A stretch of 64,000 nucleotides of DNA from Ignavibacteriaceae bacterium (GCA_013042995.1 JABDPB010000027.1:1-64000), one strand, 5' to 3'; shown: positions 36,015 through 45,267, numbered from the stretch's first letter. Notes: generated by a model from the letters alone, not told the origin. A program made the numbers and translations.

Positions 36015-36716
36015 ATGATCTGGAAAATATTTTTATTTCTACTTTTAACTTTTGTATCAATTGCTGGAATTACATTTCCGATAGTTGAGAAACCGAGCAC
36101 CTGGTACGAATTTCCGTTTATTCCGGGATTGGCGGAAAATGCTAAGATTATTTTCTTTCACGTGCCCACAGCGTGGCTCACAGTAATTGCATTCTTGATG
36201 TCTACTATATACAGCTTCAAATATTTGCTTAAGAAAAACCTTGATGACGATGCAAAAGCATATTCGGCTGCACAACTTGGATTGATTTTTTGTGTCCTTG
36301 CCACTGTTACGGGAGCTGTTTGGGCTAAATTTGCCTGGGGACAGTTTTGGAGCTGGGATCCACGGCAAACAAGCATTTTTGCAATTCTTTTAATTTATGG
36401 TGCACTGTTTGCTTTGCGCTCTTCAATCGAATCTGAAGATAAACGTGCTACTCTCTCTGCAGTTTATTCTTTAATTGCGTTTATAACTGTTCCATTTTTT
36501 ATCTTTGTTATGCCAAGAATAATGAAAGGATTGCACCCGGGTTCTGCAGAGGATTCTAATACTGGTCCCATCGTAGATTTTCAAATGAACTCAAGTATGC
36601 AATTAATTTTCTTTCTTTCTTTAATCGGATTTACCATTTTATATTTCTGGATGTGGCAGGTTGGTTATAAGTCCATTATCTTCAGAGATAAGTTAAATAA
36701 ACAAGTAATGATTTAA
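36015..36716 (+). CDS. ccmC: Cytochrome c maturation protein CcmC
   Basis: This 233-residue polytopic protein binds heme and hands it to CcmE. The tryptophan-rich WWD motif reads WGQFWSWDPRQTS (about residues 109-121). Heme-ligand histidines are expected in FFHVPTAW and in GLHPGSAED, and both are present. Six membrane helices can be counted. It is 19 bases before the small ccmD-like gene. Confidence 0.95.
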   Translation: MIWKIFLFLLLTFVSIAGITFPIVEKPSTWYEFPFIPGLAENAKIIFFHVPTAWLTVIAFLMSTIYSFKYLLKKNLDDDAKAYSAAQLGLIFCVLATVTGAVWAKFAWGQFWSWDPRQTSIFAILLIYGALFALRSSIESEDKRATLSAVYSLIAFITVPFFIFVMPRIMKGLHPGSAEDSNTGPIVDFQMNSSMQLIFFLSLIGFTILYFWMWQVGYKSIIFRDKLNKQVMI

Positions 36717-36735
36717 TTAGAAAAAAGTATAACCT

Positions 36736-36885
36736 ATGTATGAATTTTTACAAAATAATGCTCTTTATATTGTGATGATAATTGTGCTCATTGTCTGGGC
36801 AGGAATATTTTTTTATATGTTATCATTAGACAAAAGAATTAAAAATGTGGAAAAAGAACTAGTCGGAGAAAAAAATGAAAAATAA
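36736..36885 (+). CDS. ccmD: Small CcmD-like membrane protein
   Basis: This 49-residue reading frame (MYEFLQNNALYIVMIIVLIV...) sits exactly where ccmD lies in other ccm operons, between ccmC and ccmE, and overlaps the ccmE start by 11 bases. It has one membrane helix (about residues 9-30) and a charged C-terminal tail (LDKRIKNVEKELVGEKNEK), the CcmD pattern. CcmD helps release heme-bound CcmE from CcmABC. The sequence is too short and divergent for homology by eye, so the call rests on position, size and topology. Confidence 0.75.
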   Translation: MYEFLQNNALYIVMIIVLIVWAGIFFYMLSLDKRIKNVEKELVGEKNEK

Positions 36886-37264
36886 ATATATATTCGGTGG
36901 ATTTATTATAGTTGTATTTCTAGGTTTAATGATGTACCTATTTACCCAAAGCAACATAGAATATGCTGATGACTTTGCAAAAGTTAAAACAACTACAAAA
37001 ACAGTAAAGGCAACGGGAAGCTGGGTAAAAGAAAAGAATTATAATATTAATAAAAATGAGAAAACATTCTCCTTTTTTATTGCAGATGAAAATGGCAACG
37101 AGATGAAAGTAATTTACGAAGGAACAATTCCAAATAACTTCGAAAGCGCTACAAGCGTTGTTGTAACGGGCAAATATCAGAATGGATATTTTCATGCAAA
37201 AGATATCTTAACTAAATGCCCAAGCAAGTACGAGGAGCAGCAGACAAGCTCTTCATCCTTATAA
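36875..37264 (+). CDS. ccmE: Heme chaperone CcmE, CxxxY variant
   Basis: This 129-residue periplasmic heme chaperone is anchored by an N-terminal helix (YIFGGFIIVVFLGLMMYLF). The OB-fold core is recognisable: VKATGSWVKEKNYNINKNEKTFSFFI, KVIYEGTIPNNF and VVVTGKYQNGYFHAKDIL. The heme-attachment motif, HxxxY in classical CcmE, here reads CPSKY (C115, Y119) after ILTK. Cysteine-containing CcmE is known from archaea and some bacteria, where CcmH is missing. No ccmG or ccmH is in this operon, which agrees. Confidence 0.93.
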   Translation: MKNKYIFGGFIIVVFLGLMMYLFTQSNIEYADDFAKVKTTTKTVKATGSWVKEKNYNINKNEKTFSFFIADENGNEMKVIYEGTIPNNFESATSVVVTGKYQNGYFHAKDILTKCPSKYEEQQTSSSSL

Positions 37265-37296
37265 CTGATCTAAAAAAATATAGACCCGAGGATTAA

Positions 37297-39708
37297 ATGG
37301 TAGGAAGTATAGTACTTACACTAGCACTTGCGTTCAGCGTCATTTCTATGGTAATGTATTTTCTAAATTATAGAGGATACAAAAACACACTTAATTACGG
37401 TAGAATTGCGTATCACGCCATGGCTGTTTTTGTAATTGTTGCATCCGCTATTTTGTGGTATGCAATTTTAACACATCAATATCAATATAAATATGTTTAT
37501 AGTTACAGTAACAATGCACTAAGCGGCTTTCATCTTGCATCATCTTTTTGGGGTGGGCAGGAAGGAAGTTTTATGCTGTGGTTGCTTTTAACTTCAATTG
37601 TGGGAATTATACTGCAATCTTATACTTCAAAACGCGGCGATCTTGAACCAAGAGTGATGGCTGTTTTTACTCTTGCAACTTCGTTCCTGCTTGTAATGGT
37701 TTCGCCGTGGTTCAAAAATCCTTTTGAATTCATCTGGGCTGTTCCTCAGTTTTTAAAAATAGAGCATTTGAATTCTAATTTCTTTGAACTTCCCTTTATG
37801 CAATCATTTTTCTTTACTGATCAAAGCTCGAACCAGGGATTTATTCGGATTGATTCGGAGTTTGTTTCGCTTTTAAAATCATCAGGAGTTTCACTTAATC
37901 AATTTATAATTGATGGAAAAGGACTGAATCCGCAGTTGTTAAATTTCTGGATGCAGATACATCCCCCGATTCTTTTTGTAGGATTTTCGATGGCAACTGT
38001 TCCGTTTGCGTTTGCAATTGCTGCACTGATGAAAAACGATTATAAAGATTGGATCAAACAGGCTTTCCCCTGGGTTCTTGCAGGAATGGGAATTCTTGGA
38101 TTAGGAATTATGCTTGGCGGTTACTGGGCCTACGAAATGCTTGGCTGGGGCGGCTACTGGGCCTGGGATCCAGTTGAAAATTCGAGCTTAATTCCTTGGC
38201 TGGTTGGAGTAGCAGGAATTCATACTTTACTTGTGCAAAGAAAGAGTCAGGCAAAAGGTGGAATCGGTAAATATGCAAAAACAAATTTAATACTATGTAT
38301 TCTTACATACGTTTTAGTTCTCTATAGTACTTTTTTAACAAGAAGCGGTGTATTAGGTGATGCTTCTGTTCATTCATTTGTTGATCCGGGAATGATTATA
38401 TACTTATTTCTTGTTTTATTTATCGGAACGTTTACACTCCTAGGCTTTGGAATGATAGCTTATCGATGGAGGACATTAAGTGAAAAAATTGAAGAATCCG
38501 ATGGTTTGTTATCGCGTGAGCTTGCTCTTTTCACAGCAATGATTGTTCTAAGCGCATCCGCGATAATTGTTTTTGTTGGAACTTCAGCACCAATTTTCGG
38601 GCAATCTGTTGATACATTCTTTTATAACGAAATGCACCTTCCGCTTGCAATTATAATCATGTTTTTGAATGGCTTAAGTCTTTTAATCAAGTGGAAAAAG
38701 TCAAACACTAGCGAGGTTATAAAAAAAGCAACTTATTCAGCTGTTGGAGCAATTCTATTTACATTAGGATTAATAATTTTCGGAAATGTAAGCGACATAA
38801 TGATAATGCTTCTTTCGATTGCAACTGCATTTGCATTGTTTGTGAACATTGATATTGCAGTAAAAATTGTAAAAGGCAATATGAAAATGCTTGGTGCTTA
38901 TGTTTCACATATCGGTATTGCCTTGTTCATACTTGGCGTTATTGGCTCTGCAGTATACAGTGAAGAAGTGGATATTGATTTAGTAAAAAATAATCCGAAT
39001 GAAGCCTTTGGCTACGAAATGACCTTTACAGAGATATTTCCGATTGAAAATAATACAAAATGGGCTTTTAACGTTGATGTTACAAAAGGAAACTCTGAGC
39101 ACAAAATGACACCTGTAATGTATATGAGTGATTTTAACAACAGTCTTGTAAGAGAACCGGCTATTCTTAGCTTGTTAACGACAGATATTTATCTTTCTCC
39201 TTTGAGTTATGAAGAAGGAAAACAAACTCAGCAAACCGGACACAACCATATTTCATTGCAAAAAGGAAACAGCACTGAGTTCGAAGGAGCAAAAATTACA
39301 TTTACAAGGTTCAACCTTGGTGAAAAAACAATGCAGGCAATGAGTGAAGGTAATGATTTTCAGATGGGTGCTGTATTAACTATTGAAAATGATGGCCAAA
39401 CAGAAGAGGTAGAACTAGTTAGAAAAGTTACCGGCGGCGAAGTCTCTTTCTCATCGTTCGAATCTGAAAAAATGAATTTAAAAATTGAGCTGGAAAATTT
39501 AACAGCGGGTAATGTTGAAATTGCTTTGTCTCCTTTAAATGGAACAGAAACTGAACAAGTTCATACTGCAGAATCGAATGAAGTTTTAACTGTAACTGCT
39601 AGCATAAAACCATTCATCAATCTTGTATGGATTGGTGTTGCAGTTATGGTCATTGGATTTATTGTAGCCACAAGCAGAAGATTAAAAGAATCGCTTATTA
39701 AATCTTAG
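37297..39708 (+). CDS. ccmF: Cytochrome c heme lyase subunit CcmF
   Basis: The 803-residue polytopic protein receives heme from CcmE and attaches it to the CXXCH motifs of apocytochromes. The WWD domain reads YWAYEMLGWGGYWAWDPVENSS (20 of its residues run from about 277), with FWGGQEGSFMLWLL near residue 85 and HPPILFVGFSMATVPFAFA before it. FLTRSGVLGDASVHSF follows. It has a longer-than-average periplasmic C-terminal domain (about residues 560-770). It ends the operon at a strong terminator. Substrates in this window are the 13-heme cytochrome and the heme-type sensor kinase. Confidence 0.96.
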   Translation: MVGSIVLTLALAFSVISMVMYFLNYRGYKNTLNYGRIAYHAMAVFVIVASAILWYAILTHQYQYKYVYSYSNNALSGFHLASSFWGGQEGSFMLWLLLTSIVGIILQSYTSKRGDLEPRVMAVFTLATSFLLVMVSPWFKNPFEFIWAVPQFLKIEHLNSNFFELPFMQSFFFTDQSSNQGFIRIDSEFVSLLKSSGVSLNQFIIDGKGLNPQLLNFWMQIHPPILFVGFSMATVPFAFAIAALMKNDYKDWIKQAFPWVLAGMGILGLGIMLGGYWAYEMLGWGGYWAWDPVENSSLIPWLVGVAGIHTLLVQRKSQAKGGIGKYAKTNLILCILTYVLVLYSTFLTRSGVLGDASVHSFVDPGMIIYLFLVLFIGTFTLLGFGMIAYRWRTLSEKIEESDGLLSRELALFTAMIVLSASAIIVFVGTSAPIFGQSVDTFFYNEMHLPLAIIIMFLNGLSLLIKWKKSNTSEVIKKATYSAVGAILFTLGLIIFGNVSDIMIMLLSIATAFALFVNIDIAVKIVKGNMKMLGAYVSHIGIALFILGVIGSAVYSEEVDIDLVKNNPNEAFGYEMTFTEIFPIENNTKWAFNVDVTKGNSEHKMTPVMYMSDFNNSLVREPAILSLLTTDIYLSPLSYEEGKQTQQTGHNHISLQKGNSTEFEGAKITFTRFNLGEKTMQAMSEGNDFQMGAVLTIENDGQTEEVELVRKVTGGEVSFSSFESEKMNLKIELENLTAGNVEIALSPLNGTETEQVHTAESNEVLTVTASIKPFINLVWIGVAVMVIGFIVATSRRLKESLIKS

Positions 39709-39733
39709 TAAATTGTAAAAAATTTTTGAAAAG

Positions 39734-39755
39734 CCCTTCGCCCGAAGGGTTTTTT
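39734..39755 (+). terminator. Rho-independent terminator of the ccm operon
   Basis: CCCTTCG (39734-39740), a two-base loop and CGAAGGG (39743-39749) are followed by T6. It starts 26 bases after the ccmF stop and slightly overlaps the end of the converging minus-strand gene at 39754. Confidence 0.88.
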
Positions 39756-40782
39756 ATTGTCCACCTACGAATGGATAGCCTTTTATGATAGACGGGGTGA
39801 ATGCGAACCCAGAGAGTTCAGGATCAGCCAATAACCTACTGTAAAACAACCTGTTTGCTCCAAACTTTAAAAATTTCACATCATAGCCTAGCACCCTCAA
39901 ATAAGCTGTCATACATGCTCCAAGCTGTCCGTTATAATCATAAATTAATATCTTCTCAGAGTTTGGTAAAGTTTGTAGATACTTATTACTTCTAAGCTCG
40001 AAAAGCGGCGAGTCATGATAGGAGGCTGTATTAAAAGGATGTCCTTTTTCACCAAATACGCCATTTTTTGCTGCGTTGTACAGCCGTCGTTTACCATAAC
40101 ATACCATATATAAATTTGTATTTATACCATTTGTAAAAATTATATTTTGAGTAAATCCAACAATTAAAATTTCTTTTATTCTTTTTCTAACTCTTGCAAC
40201 AATTGATTCATCAGTGCTGGAAACGGAAAATTGGGGAAGGGAATTGAATTCATTTTTTTCAAAGTTATAATTTGTATAGAAATTAACACCCTCGTCATCT
40301 CCAATATTTCCAAGCCATTCATCTGCAAATACCTCATTCCAAGCTGCCATTCCAAAATTCATTGAGTAAACATTATTAAATCCGGCAAGCCTGAGCAGAC
40401 ATGTGTAATAAGCTGAACTTTGCCCGTTTTTGCTAACAATTGCAATCTTTGGATAGCCCGAATTATAATTTTTTTCAACATAATCAAACAATGAATCCGA
40501 AATTACATTTACTGCATTTTCAATATGCCCTACTAAAAATTCATCGCTCGGTCGAATGTCTATAATTAGAAAAGAATTAAGGTTTATAAAGATTTCTTCT
40601 GCTTCAACAAGTGCTGGTGCAAAATCACTATTAGGAAAATCACCTTGAGATTCAAAATAAATTAGCATTTCCGCAACGGAATCCAGTTTTCCTGTTAGCG
40701 GAGGAGAAATATTATCTTCAATGCAGCCACTTAGTAAAATAATCCACACTAAATGTTCTATTAGATATATTTTTATTTTCAT
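39754..40782 (-). CDS. Double rhodanese-like lipoprotein lacking catalytic Cys
   Basis: The 342-residue protein has a lipobox (IILLSGC, Cys 20). It has two rhodanese-like modules. The first, about residues 60-155, contains FLIIDIRPSDEFLVGHIENAVNV and then AIVSKNGQSSAYYTCLLRLAGF. The second, about 190-335, contains ILIYDYNGQLGACMTAYLRVLGYDVKFL. In active sulfurtransferases the loop starts with Cys (CxxGxRS). Here it reads SKNGQSS and YNGQLGA, so both active sites lack the cysteine. It may bind a ligand or act structurally. It is 2 bases downstream of the DUF4249-like gene, in the TonB-receptor operon. Confidence 0.75.
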   Translation of the reverse strand: MKIKIYLIEHLVWIILLSGCIEDNISPPLTGKLDSVAEMLIYFESQGDFPNSDFAPALVEAEEIFINLNSFLIIDIRPSDEFLVGHIENAVNVISDSLFDYVEKNYNSGYPKIAIVSKNGQSSAYYTCLLRLAGFNNVYSMNFGMAAWNEVFADEWLGNIGDDEGVNFYTNYNFEKNEFNSLPQFSVSSTDESIVARVRKRIKEILIVGFTQNIIFTNGINTNLYMVCYGKRRLYNAAKNGVFGEKGHPFNTASYHDSPLFELRSNKYLQTLPNSEKILIYDYNGQLGACMTAYLRVLGYDVKFLKFGANRLFYSRLLADPELSGFAFTPSIIKGYPFVGGQ

Positions 40783-40784
40783 AG

Positions 40785-41585
40785 TTAGTCTATTTTAATT
40801 ATATCACCAGCAGTTATACCGATAAACATTCCTATTACTTTATCCCCCTGAACATTCCATTCAACAGCACCTCCACCCTGAATGAATGGGTCATTTATTT
40901 CTTGACCGCTTTTTCTACTGTAAAAATATTTTCTGAACGAAACATCAAAAGCATAGACCTGTATGTACCTGCTGTCTGAATAAACAGGTCCTCTATATTT
41001 TTCCGGTAATGAAGAGGTACGTATACCCACACTAGTATTGACAATACTAGCAGGTTGGGTAATAGAGAAAAAGTCGATTGCTCTGGCAGGTGGAATTCTG
41101 CTAATTATCCATAATGCCCCATAAACTTCGTTAAGTTTACTGCTGACATCAGCATCAAAATAAAAACTGCCTGCATTGTAGTTTGTATTAGTAACAGAAG
41201 GTTTGTACGGAATAACCGTCTTACTGTATATATATATATTATCTCTTTCTGCAATCAGCTCGTATGTTTCGCCTTCTTCGACGTAAAATTCGTACCGTGG
41301 TTTGTAAATACCTTCAGTTGTGTAGTGTAAGGGTATAATCTGCACTTCATTTTTTACAAGATAAGCCGTTACGAGCTTAAGTTCAGCATGTTGAATGTTG
41401 TATGGTACACCTAATGGCAATGTCTTTGTAAATCGCACTCCCGGAAATAATTTATCTGGATGGATTTCTGCCTGTACAACGGTATACTCTGTGTGTACTG
41501 CCTCAGGACTTAGTAGCTCTTCACTCTCACAGCCCAAGGACAAAAATGTAGTGGAAATAATAAATATGTGAAAAACGGTTCGCAT
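40785..41585 (-). CDS. DUF4249-like lipoprotein
   Basis: The 266-residue product begins with a lipoprotein signal (FLSLGC, Cys 19). TVVQAEIHPDKLFPGVRFTKTLPLG is the usual strand pattern of DUF4249, a family that in Bacteroidota follows TonB-dependent receptors and is thought to help with uptake. The length is at the short end for the family. The gene starts 10 bases after the receptor stop, which supports the assignment. The substrate is unknown. Confidence 0.6.
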   Translation of the reverse strand: MRTVFHIFIISTTFLSLGCESEELLSPEAVHTEYTVVQAEIHPDKLFPGVRFTKTLPLGVPYNIQHAELKLVTAYLVKNEVQIIPLHYTTEGIYKPRYEFYVEEGETYELIAERDNIYIYSKTVIPYKPSVTNTNYNAGSFYFDADVSSKLNEVYGALWIISRIPPARAIDFFSITQPASIVNTSVGIRTSSLPEKYRGPVYSDSRYIQVYAFDVSFRKYFYSRKSGQEINDPFIQGGGAVEWNVQGDKVIGMFIGITAGDIIKID

Positions 41586-41595
41586 TAATTTGTCA

Positions 41596-43920
41596 TCAAA
41601 ATTTAATTGAAACTCCTGCAGATGGAATAAAAGGAAAAAGTGTTATTCTTTTTAAAACGGGTACTTGTTCTCCATTTTGATTTTCCTGAAGCACAACATA
41701 TTGTGCAAAGGCATTGAACCTGTTGTAAATATTATAAAGGTTTATGTAAGCTTCGAAATCTGAGTTAAACAATCTAAAACTATAGTTAAAATTTAAGTCG
41801 AATTTGTGATAGTCAGGAAACTGTGCAGTATTAAGTCCTGTATAATTGAATTGAACGTGCGAATTTCCTCCGGTACCAACAGGATCAAATATGAATTGTC
41901 CAGGCGGCAATGTGTACCTTTGTCCCGAAGCATATATCCAGGTTAGACCAATGTTTAAATATTCTAATAGTCTGTATGTAACTACCAGTGAAAGATCGTG
42001 TCTTCTATCGTATTTAGAATAAAATTTTCGTCCTCCGTTAAGCTCATCGAACTGTCTTACAGACCATGATAGTGTGTAACCAATCCAACCTGAAAATTTG
42101 CCTTTTCGTTTATGAAGAAAAAGTTCAACGCCATAAGCTTCTCCCTGTCCTGATGTAAACTGTTCTTCAATTGAATTATCCAGCGGATTAAGCTGTGGTG
42201 CATTTTTAAACTCGTAAATATTTATCATGTCTTTGTAAAAACTTTCAATAGAAAAAAGATAATTTTGATTGTACCAGTAGGAATCAAATCCAAAAACGTA
42301 CTGCGTTGATTTGCTAGGCTGGATATTGCCTGTTGATGGATACCAAAGATCAGTTGGAAGTGTAATATCATTTCTTACAATTAAATGAAGAAACTGGTGA
42401 GCAATTGCGAAAGCACCTTTGAGTGTTAAATCACTAGTAATGTTGTAGGCTGCCGAGAGCCGAGGTTCAAATCTGAAGAACTTTTTACTACCGAAATAAT
42501 AAAACCTGCCGCCTAAATTTGCTGAAAGTTCATTTGTAAATTTAGATTCGTTTTGAAAATAAAGAGATGCTTCGGCCGATGTAATATCTTTACCTGCATA
42601 CAGATTTTTATCTAAAGCTTCATTATAAATATCACTGTAGAGAATATCATAGTTATGAAGTGCGACATCGAAGCCGGTTTTAAATTTGTGATCCTGGTGC
42701 CATTTAAATTCGGCATTTTGTCTAATGTAAAAATCTGTAATATTTGGATTTGAAAAATATGTGTAGGAACTAACAGTATTCGGATTAACACCTATCTTTG
42801 ATGAAAACTTATAATTTATAAAACTTACTATAGAGTTTAATAAAAGAGATTTTTTATTTACCTGTAGCCAGTTTATACTAAGGTTTACATTTTGCCACTC
42901 AATATCGTAATCGGTATCAGAAACTGCTGGCGGACTATAAGCGTGATCTTTACTGAACAATCCGCTTATTGAAACTATGTTACTCTCCGATAAGCTGTAA
43001 TTTACCTTTGCGTTCAAGTCATAGAAGTTATAACGAGGAATAGTAGAGTTTTTATTAAAATTTTTTTGAAGTACATCATAATACATTACTCTGCCTGAAA
43101 CCAAATAGGTTGAACTTTCACCAATCGGACCTTCAAAAGCAGCAAATGAATTAATCAATCCCAAACCGACTGTCCCTTTCTCCCGTTCTTTTGTACCAGA
43201 ACGAAGTTTAATATCGAGCACGCTGGAAAGACGTCCGCCATATTCAGCAGGATATGCACCCTTAATTAATCTCACATCGCTAACTGCACCTGTATTAAAT
43301 GTGCTTGCAATATTTCCGAGATGAGCAGGATTGTAAACAATAACACCATCTACTAAAGTCAATGTTTGATCAGGTGAACCTCCGCGTACATATATTCCGC
43401 TGGAAATTTCAGATGACTTATTTACTCCGGGTAAAAGTTCGAGGGATTTAAATAGATCTATCTCACCGCTTAATGTTGGAAGTTTAGACAAAAGTTCTGT
43501 TGAAACATCTACAGTGCTTGTAATAGTTTCTTTTTGCCGTTCCCCTTCAATAATAACTTCCTCTAATTCAATATCTTTCGGATTTAACTGGATTGAAACA
43601 GTCTCACTTTGCCTTCTACCGATAATGTATATTTCAGTAAGATTTGTTCTATAACCTATATGGCGAGTAATAAGAACGTAGTTTCCTGTACTAAGTAATG
43701 GAATAACATAGTAACCAAATTTATTTGCTGCAGTTCCCCTTAATGGCGTTTTATCGAGATCTAAGGAGTCTTTATAAAGAAGAAGGTTTGTACCCACAAG
43801 TGCTTCCCCTGTAACAGCATCGGTTACAAAACCGGAAATGTAGTAGTCATTATTTTGTGCGGAAATATTGCAAAAACAATAAAACAATATCCCCAACAAT
43901 CCCGCTAAAAAATATTTCAC
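41596..43920 (-). CDS. TonB-dependent receptor
   Basis: The 774-residue outer-membrane transporter has a signal peptide (to ISAQ) and an N-terminal carboxypeptidase-like regulatory domain (YISGFVTDAVTGEALVGTNLLL, residues 27-115). The plug domain carries LPGVNKSSEISSGIYVRGGSPDQTL and PAEYGGRLSSVLDIKLRSG. A 22-strand-type barrel makes up the rest, ending in SAGVSIKF with a terminal Phe. No SusD partner is present; the DUF4249-like lipoprotein is downstream instead. The substrate, perhaps a metal chelate or small polymer, cannot be predicted. Confidence 0.92.
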   Translation of the reverse strand: MKYFLAGLLGILFYCFCNISAQNNDYYISGFVTDAVTGEALVGTNLLLYKDSLDLDKTPLRGTAANKFGYYVIPLLSTGNYVLITRHIGYRTNLTEIYIIGRRQSETVSIQLNPKDIELEEVIIEGERQKETITSTVDVSTELLSKLPTLSGEIDLFKSLELLPGVNKSSEISSGIYVRGGSPDQTLTLVDGVIVYNPAHLGNIASTFNTGAVSDVRLIKGAYPAEYGGRLSSVLDIKLRSGTKEREKGTVGLGLINSFAAFEGPIGESSTYLVSGRVMYYDVLQKNFNKNSTIPRYNFYDLNAKVNYSLSESNIVSISGLFSKDHAYSPPAVSDTDYDIEWQNVNLSINWLQVNKKSLLLNSIVSFINYKFSSKIGVNPNTVSSYTYFSNPNITDFYIRQNAEFKWHQDHKFKTGFDVALHNYDILYSDIYNEALDKNLYAGKDITSAEASLYFQNESKFTNELSANLGGRFYYFGSKKFFRFEPRLSAAYNITSDLTLKGAFAIAHQFLHLIVRNDITLPTDLWYPSTGNIQPSKSTQYVFGFDSYWYNQNYLFSIESFYKDMINIYEFKNAPQLNPLDNSIEEQFTSGQGEAYGVELFLHKRKGKFSGWIGYTLSWSVRQFDELNGGRKFYSKYDRRHDLSLVVTYRLLEYLNIGLTWIYASGQRYTLPPGQFIFDPVGTGGNSHVQFNYTGLNTAQFPDYHKFDLNFNYSFRLFNSDFEAYINLYNIYNRFNAFAQYVVLQENQNGEQVPVLKRITLFPFIPSAGVSIKF

Positions 43921-44006
43921 CTTAGAAGTGAAAATGTTAATAAATATTTACTTCAGCGAATTAAATAAAATTTTGATAAGATTCAACAATAAGAAACTAC
44001 CAAAAA

Positions 44007-44032
44007 AAACCGGCTCCTTTCAGAGCCGGTTT
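44007..44032 (-). terminator. Terminator of the 44068 gene
   Basis: On the minus strand AAACCGGCTC (44032-44023) pairs with GAGCCGGTTT (44016-44007) across a six-base loop, followed by a run of T (A run at 44002-44009 on the plus strand). It lies 36 bases past the stop of the lipoprotein gene. Confidence 0.88.
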
Positions 44033-44067
44033 ATGGTGGTTGTGGTTGAGTCGAGATAGGAAGAAAC

Positions 44068-44736
44068 TTATTCGAATAGTGCGTATATATTAACCCCTGT
44101 TATATCTAGGTCCCCAAATTTTGGAATTATAATCTCAGTTCCATCCGGCTTTTCAACAAATGTTAAAAATCTTCCGTCTTTAATTTGTATCTCTACAAAA
44201 GTATCACCTAATCCTGATTTCAAATTATCAAGTTCAATCGTAATTTCACCCTGCTTTGCCTGCCAGTTTGCAACATCGAGTTCTTCAAAACAAGTTTTGT
44301 ATGTGTAAGGAGGTTCTACAAGCATGTCATCACTAAGGCAAAATGCAAAAAGTTTTACATCTTCAAGATTATTTAGTTCAACATCAGGAATTGTAAAATT
44401 ATATGTTGTTGGTTTATTAATAAACAGCATTTGTGTTTCACAAAAGCCTGCATCTTCTCTGTATTCCAGAACCGCATAAAGGTGTCCAAAATTGCTTGGC
44501 CAATGCGCTTGAGCTACTCTAATTTCCAGTACTCCATCTTGATCAGGAACTTCTCCGAAGTAGTCTACCATTACATTGGAGAAGCATTGCAGGTACTCAT
44601 AGTTGAATGATATATCATTTGGATTAAGTAGAGGTTTGCTCAATTCTGGCGCTATAGGAGAACTGTCATCCAAATTTGAACAACCAAAAAATGAAATTGA
44701 AAAAAGAAGTGCGAGTGCAGATAGGAAGAACTTCAT
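44068..44736 (-). CDS. Putative lipoprotein of unknown function
   Basis: I choose ATG 44736 over an earlier in-frame ATG at 44826, because it follows AAAGGGG and opens a lipoprotein signal (MKFFLSALALLFSISFFGC, Cys 19). The 222-residue product has strand-rich segments such as DGVLEIRVAQAHWPS, AVLEYREDAGFC, PTTYNFTIPDVELNN and GEITIELDNLKSGLGD. I recognise no family. It is a single-gene transcript with its own terminator, upstream of the TonB-receptor operon on the same strand. Confidence 0.6.
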   Translation of the reverse strand: MKFFLSALALLFSISFFGCSNLDDSSPIAPELSKPLLNPNDISFNYEYLQCFSNVMVDYFGEVPDQDGVLEIRVAQAHWPSNFGHLYAVLEYREDAGFCETQMLFINKPTTYNFTIPDVELNNLEDVKLFAFCLSDDMLVEPPYTYKTCFEELDVANWQAKQGEITIELDNLKSGLGDTFVEIQIKDGRFLTFVEKPDGTEIIIPKFGDLDITGVNIYALFE

Positions 44737-45217
44737 TATAACCCCTTTGTTTGTTTGGTGTGTGGGATATTTTACCATTTGTTCAATAAATTTTTGTGCT
44801 GAAGATATTTTCAATAAAAGTACCATAAATTATTTTTGCGATATCTGTGTCGTTTAGTAATTATCAAACAGACACAATCGTCGTTTTCAATTTCAATTTA
44901 CTTTAAATTTTCAATTAGGAGTTGTAAAGAAATCACTGATTTACAAAGTGATATATTAATTAACGTTGTAATTTTTACCTTATGAAAGGAAATTTGAAAG
45001 GGAAAATTTTCAAACTAGCAATTGGGGCAAAATGACGCGACGTTTATGTCGCACTACCTCAGGTGTATAACTTAGACATTACCGATTCTTTTTTGAATCT
45101 AGGATTAGTTTCCAAAATCAGCAATGAGGCAGGCTTTTTAATTAGCTTATTTAAAGCATTTGCAAGAGCCTCGAAATGCAACTGAAAATAATTGTTGGAT
45201 TAACCGAGAATAAATTC
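44737..45217. other. Gene-free region before tRNA-Asn
   Basis: About 480 bases hold no frame I would defend. A small hairpin pairs TGTGTC (44846-44851) with GACACA (44871-44876), upstream of the minus-strand lipoprotein gene. GCGAC and GTCGC flank a short loop near 45040. I cannot assign either to an RNA family. A small RNA gene is possible but not shown. Confidence 0.4.
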
Positions 45218-45246
45218 TTGACTGGAAATTGAGTAGTAATTAAATT
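45218..45246 (+). promoter_or_regulatory. Promoter of tRNA-Asn
   Basis: TTGACT (45218-45223) and TAAATT (45241-45246) are separated by exactly 17 bases, matching a sigma-70-type -35/-10 pair. Transcription would start near 45253, about 15 bases before the mature tRNA. Confidence 0.65.
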
Positions 45247-45267
45247 ACTATTTTGTTTTTTTCACAT

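Noticed and set aside
44990-45210. Structured RNA gene upstream of tRNA-Asn
   Set aside because: Only short isolated stems are visible, with no match to 6S RNA, tmRNA, RNase P or a riboswitch that I can recognise.
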